The translations under genes and the position numbers were made by a program. 12,533 nt of DNA. Source: Gammaproteobacteria bacterium. GTDB lineage: Bacteria > Pseudomonadota > Gammaproteobacteria > DSM-26407. Below, one piece after another: positions 7,378 through 12,533 of the stretch. Location: assembly GCA_028694565.1 (NCBI GenBank), contig JAQVKR010000028.1, positions 1-12,533 on the forward strand, in the 5' to 3' direction. The first letter of the stretch is position 1; every line of letters begins with the position of its first letter. The notes under the pieces were generated by a model that saw only the letters and a list, made by a program, of their open reading frames with translations, did not search any database and was not told the origin of the DNA.

Positions 7378-7435
7378 GTGAGGGGTGAGGAGAGAGGTGT
7401 GAGGGGTTCCTCACGCCTAACGCCTCACTCCTCAC
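7378..7435 (+). repeat. long imperfect stem-loop of GTGAGG/CCTCAC heptamers between ubiU and ubiV
   Basis: The outer arms GTGAGGGGTGAGG (7378-7390) and CCTCACTCCTCAC (7423-7435) pair over 13 bp with one wobble. The inner arms AGGTGTGAGG (7395-7404) and CCTCACGCCT (7409-7418) pair over 10 bp with one wobble. A 4x4 internal loop and a GGTT tetraloop complete the structure. It is built from degenerate TGAGGGG/TGAGGAG units and resembles intergenic filler repeats I associate with gammaproteobacterial genomes. No T-run follows, so it is not a standard terminator; it could tune ubiV expression or mRNA stability. Confidence 0.75.
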
Positions 7436-7487
7436 CGACTCCCACGCTGCCATCGTCACCATCACAACCAACTTCTCCGAGCCTTCC

Positions 7488-8393
7488 ATGAAATCTCCCA
7501 AGCTTTCACTCGGCCCCATCCTCTACTACTGGCCCCGCGAGCAGGTGCTCGACTTCTATGCCGAGGCGGCGGAGTGGCCGGTGGACATCGTCTACCTCGG
7601 CGAGGCGATCTGCTCCAAGCGCCGCCTGGTGCGCACGGAGGACTGGCTGGAGCTGGCGCAGCGGCTGGAGGCGGCCGGCAAGACGGCGGTGCTCTCCACC
7701 CTGACGCTGCTGGAGGCGGAGTCGGAGCTCATCAACCTGCGCCGTATCTGCGCCGACGGCCGGTTCATGGTGGAGGCCAACGATCTGGGCGCGGTGAACC
7801 TGCTCGAGGGCCGGCCGTTCGTCACCGGTCCGTCGGTGAACGTCTACAACCAGCGCACCCTGGCGCGGTTGGCGGCCCTGGGCCTGAAGCGCTGGGTGCT
7901 GCCGGTGGAGCTCTCCCGCGACACCCTGGCGGAGATGCAGGCGGCCCGCCCGGAAGGCGTGGAGACGGAGGTGTTCGCCTGGGGGCGGCTGCCCCTGGCC
8001 TACTCGGCGCGCTGTTTTACCGCCCGGGCCCACAACCTGCCCAAGGACGACTGCCAGTACCGTTGCCTCGACTACCCCGATGGACTGACCCTCTCCACCC
8101 AGGAGGACCAGCGCTTCCTCGCCCTCAACGGCATCCAGACCCAGTCGGCCCAGACCTTCAGCCTCCTGGGGCAGTTGGCCGATTTGCGGCGCCTGGCCGT
8201 GGACGTGCTGCGCATCAGCCCCCAGTCGCGGGGCACCGGGCAGGTGGTGGCCGCCTTCCGGGAGTGCCTGGAGGGGCGGCGCGATCCGGCGCAGGCCGCC
8301 GCCGCGCTGGAGGCGCTGATGCCGGCCGGGCCCTGCGACGGGTACTGGTTCGGGGAGTCGGGGATGGTCGCCCATGGCGGCGGGGCGGCGTAG
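7488..8393 (+). CDS. ubiV: O2-independent ubiquinone biosynthesis protein UbiV (U32 family)
   Basis: UbiV is the partner of UbiU in the anaerobic ring-hydroxylating complex. The 301-residue protein has the four cluster cysteines Cys42, Cys176, Cys189 and Cys193. The 13- and 4-residue steps among the last three are those of E. coli UbiV (Cys180, Cys193, Cys197), so a 4Fe-4S cluster is expected. The start ATG 7488 has no strong Shine-Dalgarno, unlike ubiU. Together with the hairpin just upstream, this suggests translation may be weak or dependent on read-through from ubiU. The last residues are Gly/Ala-rich. A GC-rich hairpin lies downstream (8471-8519). Confidence 0.95.
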   Translation: MKSPKLSLGPILYYWPREQVLDFYAEAAEWPVDIVYLGEAICSKRRLVRTEDWLELAQRLEAAGKTAVLSTLTLLEAESELINLRRICADGRFMVEANDLGAVNLLEGRPFVTGPSVNVYNQRTLARLAALGLKRWVLPVELSRDTLAEMQAARPEGVETEVFAWGRLPLAYSARCFTARAHNLPKDDCQYRCLDYPDGLTLSTQEDQRFLALNGIQTQSAQTFSLLGQLADLRRLAVDVLRISPQSRGTGQVVAAFRECLEGRRDPAQAAAALEALMPAGPCDGYWFGESGMVAHGGGAA

Positions 8394-8470
8394 CGGCGCC
8401 GGCGGGGGACGTGGCGCGGAGCGCGGCCGCGCCGGCAGGGGCGACCGCCGCCAGGCGCGGCGAGCGCGTC

Positions 8471-8519
8471 GGGTGGGCCGGGCCGGCACCGTCGGCTGAC
8501 GGCGCCGGCCCGGCCACCC
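8471..8519. terminator. long GC-rich hairpin between the convergent ubiV and small membrane peptide genes
   Basis: The stem pairs CCGTC/GACGG around a GGCT loop. After one mismatch it continues with an 11-bp perfect arm GCCGGGCCGGC / GCCGGCCCGGC. Past a single bulged G it extends a few pairs more (GGGT / ACCC). It is 77 bases after the ubiV stop and 7 bases after the stop of the convergent small gene. There is no T-run on either strand, so calling it a bidirectional terminator is inference from position and stability. Confidence 0.55.
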
Positions 8520-8526
8520 GGACTGT

Positions 8527-8625
8527 TCAGTGGGCCGTGGAGGCCAGGAACAGGATGTAGCCGGCGTAGAGGACGCCCAGCACGGGGATCATGGGGACGA
8601 TGGGCAGGGATGCGAGCTGCTTCAT
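8527..8625 (-). CDS. 32-residue single-span membrane peptide, function unknown
   Basis: The peptide starts MKQLASLPIV and is almost wholly hydrophobic from residue 8 to 29 (two Pro, two Tyr, no charge after Lys2), ending in STAH. One membrane helix is expected. Reasons to believe it: a good AGGAGAT ribosome-binding site about 6 bases before ATG 8625; a sigma-70-like promoter upstream (8753-8780); and a strong hairpin 7 bases after the stop. The same frame stays open upstream to 8754, but that part is Arg/Pro-rich and lacks a good start. I do not recognise a family. Small subunits of quinol or cytochrome oxidases (CydX, CcoQ types) are of this size, but no specific match is seen. Confidence 0.65.
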   Translation of the reverse strand: MKQLASLPIVPMIPVLGVLYAGYILFLASTAH

Positions 8626-8752
8626 GGCGGATCTCCTGGTTTTCAGTGGTGGGGTTCGGGTCGGTTGCTTGTTATGGGCCCGCCTCTCTCCGGGGGCGGG
8701 CGGCCGCCCCGGCCGTGTCAGTCCCGGCAGGGCGATCCGAAGAAACCCGAAC

Positions 8753-8780
8753 ATCTTACTAGGTTACTGCTCCAGGTCAA
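8753..8780 (-). promoter_or_regulatory. sigma-70-like promoter for the small membrane peptide
   Basis: On the minus strand TTGACC (plus 8775-8780) and TAAGAT (plus 8753-8758) are separated by 16 bp. Transcription would begin near 8746 and leave a leader of about 120 bases. The -35 region also reads TTGAC-N4-AGCAG, a poor FNR half-match that I do not count as a box. The rest of the 8626-8927 gap shows no gene. Confidence 0.5.
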
Positions 8781-8794
8781 TATCCGACTAAAAA

Positions 8795-8810
8795 GCAATA
8801 TTATTATTGC
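8795..8810. repeat. AT-rich inverted repeat upstream of the small-peptide promoter
   Basis: GCAATA-TTAT-TATTGC is a perfect 6-bp inverted repeat in the only strongly AT-rich patch of this GC-rich gap. It is about 15-30 bp upstream of the -35 hexamer, a position suited to an operator or UP element. Confidence 0.4.
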
Positions 8811-8927
8811 GTGAATGCGCTGGTGCGGATAAATGGGGCCAGGCGGGGCTGATCGCCCATCGGCGCGAACGGCCGGGGCTGACGGCGCCTTTGGCCGTCA
8901 CCCGTCAGCAGGGGCGGATGGCCGGTC

Positions 8928-9407
8928 TCAGGCGAGGCGTTCGAACAGGCGGGAGGCGCGATCGAGCGTGCCCATGAGGGGCTGCAGCCGCTCGGGGGGC
9001 TCGTAGGCGTCGAGGAAGTTCTTCACGTAGAGTCCCAGCTCGGTGTCGCCGCCCAGGCGCAGCCGGCGGTTGAAGAACAGGGTGTCCGGATCCTCGCGCC
9101 GACTGGCCAGCAGCAGGAAGTCGTAGGTGTCGCCCTCGATGGTGAGATCGTGGGGGCGGCGCTCGTCGGCCGGGCGCAGCCGGCCCCGCTCGAGGGTGAA
9201 GCAGAGCCGCAGGCGCAGGTCGTTGACCCGGATCCGCACCACCCGCCCGTCCAGGAACTCCAGCTCGCCATCGCGCAGGGCGGTGGCGAAGATCCGGTTC
9301 AGGGCCAGGCACACCGTGGTGCTGTGGGTGGCGGTGGGCACCAGTCCCACCGGAAAGGTGAGCAGGCGCGGCAGGCGCGGCGGCGGTTTACGGGTCTGCA
9401 TGTCCAT
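8928..9407 (-). CDS. ubiT: ubiquinone biosynthesis accessory factor UbiT (SCP2 lipid-binding domain)
   Basis: UbiT is the lipid-binding partner of UbiU-UbiV in anaerobic ubiquinone synthesis. The 159-residue protein has the SCP2-like fold pattern of YhbT/UbiT: an N-terminal segment with the ALNRIFA helix (about 37-43), an ELEFLDGRVVRIRVNDL strand region, then LTIEGDTYDFLLLASRREDPDTLFF and a C-terminal helix ending at Ala159. It is on the opposite strand from ubiUV with a perfect FNR box just upstream. Start: ATG 9407 or ATG 9401; neither has a Shine-Dalgarno. The predicted transcription start (near 9411) would make the mRNA nearly leaderless. A longer minus-strand frame reaching 9821 overlaps the SirB2 gene and is rejected. 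Confidence 0.9.
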   Translation of the reverse strand: MDMQTRKPPPRLPRLLTFPVGLVPTATHSTTVCLALNRIFATALRDGELEFLDGRVVRIRVNDLRLRLCFTLERGRLRPADERRPHDLTIEGDTYDFLLLASRREDPDTLFFNRRLRLGGDTELGLYVKNFLDAYEPPERLQPLMGTLDRASRLFERLA

Positions 9408-9416
9408 AGGCTGGGG

Positions 9417-9460
9417 TTTATGACACGGTGGCATCGGGAAGGCATTGATCCCGATCAATG
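9417..9460 (-). promoter_or_regulatory. perfect FNR/ANR box and class II-type promoter of ubiT
   Basis: CATTGATCCCGATCAATG (9443-9460) contains a perfect TTGAT-N4-ATCAA. A -10-like CATAAA on the minus strand (plus 9417-9422) is centred 32 bp from the box centre, the spacing of FNR-activated class II promoters. The box overlaps the stop codon of the upstream SirB2-family gene (9455-9457). Confidence 0.88.
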
Positions 9461-9844
9461 GATGCCGAGGGGGAAGGGGTCGCGGGTGAGGGCGACGGCC
9501 ACGATGTAGCCGAAGGTGGCCAGGGCGGCCACCCAGGATGCGATCCGGACCCGTCGGCTGCGGCCGCGCCGCAGGGCGATGCTGCCGAGGATGATGTAGG
9601 CCAGCAGTCCGCTCACCTTGGCGGTGAGCCAGCCGTGCACCCCGGGGTACTGGTGGCTCAGCAGCGCCAGGGCGATGGCGCTGGCCAGCAGCAGGGTGTC
9701 CACCACGTGCGGGGCGATGCGTACCCAGCGCCGGTCCAGCAGCGCCGAGCCGCGCATCATCCAGGCCCCGCGCACCACGAACCCCGTCAGGGAGAGGCTG
9801 ACGCAGGTGACGTGCAACCACTTCAGGGCGAGGTAGAGGCTCAT
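9455..9844 (-). CDS. SirB2-family integral membrane protein
   Basis: This 129-residue protein has about four membrane spans and begins MSLYLALKWLHVTCV. With GFVVRGAWM, PHVVDTLLLASAIAL and WLTAKVSGLLAYIILG it matches the SirB2 family, whose biochemical role is unknown. The ATG at 9844 overlaps the TGA of the upstream membrane protein (ATGA), so the two are translationally coupled and belong to the hemerythrin operon. Its stop codon lies inside the ubiT FNR box. A longer frame extending to 10477 is an artefact of GC-rich antisense reading. Confidence 0.82.
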   Translation of the reverse strand: MSLYLALKWLHVTCVSLSLTGFVVRGAWMMRGSALLDRRWVRIAPHVVDTLLLASAIALALLSHQYPGVHGWLTAKVSGLLAYIILGSIALRRGRSRRVRIASWVAALATFGYIVAVALTRDPFPLGIH

Positions 9845-11187
9845 GCCCCTGGGCCCTCGCCGGCGGGCGCGAGCAGCAGCGCCCGGTTCACGCTCCGGTA
9901 GCGCCGGGCGGCCTGCCCCAGCCCGAATCCGAGCAGCCCCCAGGAGGCGGCCAGGGCCAGGCCGGCCGGCCGGCTGGCCAGCGCCGGCCACAGCGGCGCC
10001 AGGGCCAGGAGCCCCAGCCCCGCCACATAGATGCGGAGCTGCCAGCGGGTGGTGCGCTCGGGCAGCAGTTCGCGCAGGTTGGGCACGGCCACGTCCGCCC
10101 GGCCCAGGGCGAGCTGGCGGTTCTGGAGATGGAACCAGGCCAGGAAGGGGACGATCTTGATCATCATGCCGTTGAGGATGGGCACGGCGAAGCCGAGAAG
10201 ATAGCTCCCGCCCAGCCACAGGGGGTAGGCGGGATGGGCGGCGAATCCGGGCCATGCCCGTCCCGCCAGCCACAGCGTCACCGCCGTGCCGAGGCCCGCC
10301 AGGCCCAGGCGCCACCAGGCGAGACCGGCATCGGGCAGAGGCCGCCGCCGCCGCTTCTGCAGCCGCACCGTGAACGCCGCGAACAGCAGCAGGGCGGCGC
10401 CGGCGGTCGCGGCGGCGGACACCGGCCATGCCGGAGGGATCCGCTCCGCCGCGGCCAGCCAGTGGAGCACGCTCCACAGCAGCAGCAGGGCGAACAGGGC
10501 GGCGGTGAGGTGGCGGCGCAGCCGGAGCGGGTACTCAGGCGTGAGCTGGAACATGGGCAGCGCCTGGTAGGCCACGCCCAGCACCAGCAGCCCCACCCAG
10601 CCGAGCAGCCCCCAGGCCAGGTGGACGTCGGTGAGCGAGCGCATGAACAGCAATCCCGGGACTCCGCCCCAGAACAGCGCCAGCCCGATGCCCAGGATGG
10701 CGGTGACGGCCAGCGCGGTGACCGCCAGGCGCATGGCCGCCACGGTGGGATTGGGGTTGTCGGCCCGGCTCAGGCCCCACCCCAGTGCGCCGACGAAGAC
10801 CAGGAACGCGCCGCCCAGCAGGACGGCGGCGGCCAGCGACCAGGAGCCGCCGTCGGCCAGGAAGCCGATGGCCAGCGCCAGCGTGCCGCCGCTCAGCAGC
10901 AGGTGGGTGGTGCGCCCGACGGTCACCGCGCCGAAGACCCGGGTGCCGGCCAGCACCGGGAGCATCTGCAGCAGCGCCCCGCACATGGCCTGGGTCACGA
11001 GGCCGAGGGTGATCAGGTGGGTGAAGGCGAGCACGCCGGGGCTCCAGCGTCCGGTCAGCAGCGCCGGTCCCTGCAGGGTCAGCAGCAGCCCGGCCAGGAC
11101 CCCGAACAGGGGGGCGGAGAGCAGGAACCGGAACGGAACCGAGATGGGTGGCGCCTGATCCAGCGAGAGGTTGCCCGGAAACAGCAT
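9841..11187 (-). CDS. polytopic membrane protein, NnrS / heme-copper-oxidase subunit I-like
   Basis: The 448-residue protein has roughly a dozen membrane helices. Conserved-looking blocks carry intramembrane histidines: FTHLITLGLVTQ (His57), DVHLAWGLLGW (His189) and IKIVPFLAWFHLQ (His353). These blocks are the kind found in NnrS-like and oxidase-subunit-I-like proteins of denitrification and NO-response loci. I cannot tell whether it binds heme or copper. Start ATG 11187 has GAGG about 8 bases upstream. The gene follows DUF2249 by 25 bases and overlaps the SirB2 gene by 4. Context suggests a role in NO or redox stress at the membrane. Confidence 0.75.
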   Translation of the reverse strand: MLFPGNLSLDQAPPISVPFRFLLSAPLFGVLAGLLLTLQGPALLTGRWSPGVLAFTHLITLGLVTQAMCGALLQMLPVLAGTRVFGAVTVGRTTHLLLSGGTLALAIGFLADGGSWSLAAAVLLGGAFLVFVGALGWGLSRADNPNPTVAAMRLAVTALAVTAILGIGLALFWGGVPGLLFMRSLTDVHLAWGLLGWVGLLVLGVAYQALPMFQLTPEYPLRLRRHLTAALFALLLLWSVLHWLAAAERIPPAWPVSAAATAGAALLLFAAFTVRLQKRRRRPLPDAGLAWWRLGLAGLGTAVTLWLAGRAWPGFAAHPAYPLWLGGSYLLGFAVPILNGMMIKIVPFLAWFHLQNRQLALGRADVAVPNLRELLPERTTRWQLRIYVAGLGLLALAPLWPALASRPAGLALAASWGLLGFGLGQAARRYRSVNRALLLAPAGEGPGA

Positions 11188-11212
11188 GCTCGGCCTCGTG
11201 ATTTCCGGCGGA

Positions 11213-11458
11213 TCAGGTGCGTCCGGCGGGCATGGCGTCCTCCGCCAGGCGGTCGCCGTCGCGCCAGATGTAGACCTCGATGCCGTGGGTGCCGCCGGTG
11301 TCCGTATGCCAGCGGAAGCCGGCCTGTTCCAGCAGCGGATAGGCGAGCAGCGGTTCCCGATGCAGCCTGACGTGCAGGAAGTCGCCGGGCCGCACCCCGG
11401 GCAGTTCGCCGAGGATGCGCTCGAGGGGCTCCGGGGGCATCAGTTCGGAGAGATCCAT
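11213..11458 (-). CDS. DUF2249 domain protein
   Basis: This 81-residue protein reads MDLSELMPPEPLERI, then PGDFLHVRLHREPLLAYPLL, then GFRWHTD. That is the typical DUF2249 pattern (PPEPxxRI, REPxxLYPLL, GFxW). The family has a small alpha/beta fold and is recurrently encoded beside hemerythrins and NO-related genes; its activity is unknown. ATG 11458 was chosen over ATG 11470 because GGAAAGG lies just before it and the family usually starts there. It lies between the hemerythrin gene and the large membrane protein in one operon. Confidence 0.85.
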   Translation of the reverse strand: MDLSELMPPEPLERILGELPGVRPGDFLHVRLHREPLLAYPLLEQAGFRWHTDTGGTHGIEVYIWRDGDRLAEDAMPAGRT

Positions 11459-11484
11459 GAACCTTTCCATCGCCGCGCCGCCGC

Positions 11485-11919
11485 TCAGACGGCGCCCATC
11501 TGCGACAGCACCTGCTCCATGCCGTCCTGCAGCGCGCGGTCGGCCATCGGATAGAGCATCTGCTCCTCCTTGGCGTTGTGCTGCTGCATCACGATGAGCA
11601 GGGTCTCGGACAGGCCCAGGTAGCGGTCCCGGTCCCGCGCGGTGATCGCCGTGGCCATCTCCCCGGTGAGCTGGCGCATCTGGCCGTGCTCCATGCGCAT
11701 CACCCGGGTGGGGCCCATGGTCTGCCCGGTGCGGGCCTCGTAGGCGGGGAACATCACCTCCTCCTCCATGCGGAAATGGTGCTCCAGGGCTTCATGGAAA
11801 GCGTTGAAGGCGCTTTCGCCGGTCAGCCAGTCGCCCCGGGCGACGGCGGTTTCGGCCTCGGCGAACAGGGAGTCGCAGCGCTGGTGATCGTCACCCAGGA
11901 CCTGGCTGATGGTGTGCAT
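11485..11919 (-). CDS. hemerythrin HHE-domain protein
   Basis: This 144-residue four-helix protein has the diiron ligand pattern of bacterial hemerythrin-like domains: DDHQRCD (His12), FHEALEHHFRMEEE (His42, His47/48, Glu52), EHGQMRQL (His78) and QQHNAKEEQMLYP (His114, Glu118). Such proteins bind O2 or NO, or protect iron-sulfur clusters. It is first in the operon with DUF2249, the NnrS-like protein and SirB2. ATG 11919 is preceded by GAGG about 8 bases upstream; an alternative TTG at 11925 adds two residues. An FNR-type box lies 65-78 bases upstream of the start. Confidence 0.92.
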   Translation of the reverse strand: MHTISQVLGDDHQRCDSLFAEAETAVARGDWLTGESAFNAFHEALEHHFRMEEEVMFPAYEARTGQTMGPTRVMRMEHGQMRQLTGEMATAITARDRDRYLGLSETLLIVMQQHNAKEEQMLYPMADRALQDGMEQVLSQMGAV

Positions 11920-11955
11920 TGGCAACCTCGTGCGGATTCGAAGGATTGGCCGTCA

Positions 11956-11997
11956 ACGTTAACGGCAGCGACGCCCGGCGTGTTTGACCTTCATCAA
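11956..11997 (-). promoter_or_regulatory. FNR/ANR-type box and class II-type promoter of the hemerythrin operon
   Basis: TTGACCTTCATCAA (11984-11997) matches TTGAT-N4-ATCAA with one mismatch. On the minus strand TAACGT (plus 11956-11961) is centred 32 bp away, the same spacing as at ubiT. Transcription would begin near 11949, giving a leader of about 30 bases. Confidence 0.8.
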
Positions 11998-12090
11998 GCG
12001 CATTAATGTGCCTCTGGCGGGCTCGGGGCGGCTCCGGCCCGATTGTAAATCCCACAAAATTGTTGCGGTAGTTCACAGAATTTGCTACCT

Positions 12091-12119
12091 CTTTATGGGC
12101 GCCCGGGGCCCTGATAAAG
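12091..12119 (+). repeat. stem-loop in the leader region of the right-edge gene
   Basis: CTTTATGGGC (12091-12100) pairs with GCCC (12108-12111) and, past a two-base bulge, ATAAAG (12114-12119), giving about 10 bp. It is about 145 bases before the start codon of the right-edge gene. No T-run follows. The remaining 11998-12262 stretch becomes AT-rich after 12170 and contains a TTGACG (12173-12178), but no convincing -10 at the right distance was found. Confidence 0.4.
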
Positions 12120-12262
12120 GCGGTGGCGCAGCGCAGGAAGCGCGGTGCGGTGTTCCGCGAACCTGTGGCAATTTGACGTGTAGCGGAAATAAAAAGCGAA
12201 TAACGAGTTGAAAAAACAATAATTCGTTCCGCGCACACTGCAATCCAGATGGAGGAGGGGTT

Positions 12263-12533
12263 ATGAAACTACGCTACGTGGTAATACCCGCCCTCGTGCT
12301 TGCGGCAGGGGTTGCCTGCAGCCCCAGGCATGCGGGGGAGGGTGCGGCCGGCATGGCCGCGCCGGGCACCGGGACGGTCGCGAACACCGGTGTCGGCAAG
12401 GACGGTCCGAACAAGCCCAAGAACGACTACAACATCAGCATCAACTACGAGCTGGGCATGCACTGCACCGGCTTCGACTTCAGCTACTGCTGCGTCCTGC
12501 CGCCGTACAATTCCATCCAGGCCCAGGTCATCA
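12263..12533 (+). CDS. N-terminal part of an unrecognised exported, cysteine-containing protein (cut by window edge)
   Basis: The first 90 codons are visible. An ideal GGAGGAGGGG (12251-12260) stands right before the ATG. The N-terminus (Lys2, Arg4, then a hydrophobic run to GVACSP) is a secretion signal, possibly a lipoprotein signal with Cys19 as the lipidated residue, though Gly at -3 is unusual for a lipobox. A Gly/Ala/Pro-rich linker follows (about 24-53). Then comes a conserved-looking segment, NYELGMHCTGFDF (Cys67), SYCCVLPPYNS (Cys74, Cys75). The paired and nearby cysteines and histidine could bind a metal. No CXXCH is seen in the visible part. I do not recognise the family. Confidence 0.8.
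   Translation, partial: MKLRYVVIPALVLAAGVACSPRHAGEGAAGMAAPGTGTVANTGVGKDGPNKPKNDYNISINYELGMHCTGFDFSYCCVLPPYNSIQAQVI

Noticed and set aside
8767..8780. Possible FNR box TTGAC-N4-AGCAG upstream of the small peptide
   Set aside because: Only 7 of 10 consensus bases, and it overlaps the -35 hexamer; better read as part of a sigma-70 promoter.
10129..11370. Plus-strand open frame of about 410 codons rich in Gln, Gly and Arg
   Set aside because: Antisense of the leucine/alanine-rich membrane protein gene; composition is what the complement of CTG/GCC codons gives.
1..12533. CRISPR arrays, tRNA or rRNA genes, insertion sequences
   Set aside because: No regularly spaced repeat units, no cloverleaf-like or rRNA-like stretch and no transposase motif were seen by eye on either strand.

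Overview
The window is GC-rich DNA with dense, short-spaced operons. It looks like a facultatively anaerobic, sulfide-oxidising gammaproteobacterium, probably of the Chromatiales/Ectothiorhodospiraceae type. That taxonomic guess rests on gene content (flavocytochrome c, anaerobic ubiquinone genes, FNR-type boxes, hemerythrin/DUF2249 genes), not on a marker gene.

Left part (about 150-5190, all minus strand). In transcription order: a TauD/TfdA-type dioxygenase; a membrane-anchored tetraheme NapC/NirT-type cytochrome; an exported nine-repeat ankyrin protein; a 380-bp regulatory-looking gap rich in inverted repeats and TGTCA boxes; then fccA and fccB, the two subunits of flavocytochrome c sulfide dehydrogenase, closed by a clear intrinsic terminator. 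FccB keeps the flavin-linking cysteine and both cysteines of the redox-active disulfide at the positions known from the Allochromatium vinosum enzyme.

Middle part (5245-9460). On the plus strand, a YhcC-type radical SAM gene is followed by ubiU and ubiV. On the minus strand lies ubiT. UbiT, UbiU and UbiV form the O2-independent ubiquinone hydroxylation system, and all eight iron-sulfur cysteines of UbiU and UbiV are present. Between the converging transcripts is a 32-residue single-span membrane peptide with its own promoter, ribosome-binding site and downstream hairpin.

Right part (9455-11997, minus strand). A compact operon encodes a hemerythrin, a DUF2249 protein, a polytopic NnrS/heme-copper-oxidase-like membrane protein and a SirB2-family membrane protein, with the last two overlapping by ATGA. 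The last 270 bases hold the start of an unrecognised exported protein on the plus strand.

Three FNR/ANR-type boxes tie the middle and right parts together. One is perfect (upstream of ubiT, overlapping the stop codon of the SirB2 gene). Two have one mismatch (upstream of the hemerythrin operon, and between the dioxygenase gene and yhcC-ubiUV). The simplest reading is an anoxia-induced block that keeps ubiquinone synthesis running without oxygen and handles NO or O2 stress, beside a periplasmic sulfide-oxidation module that may exchange electrons with the quinone pool through the tetraheme cytochrome.
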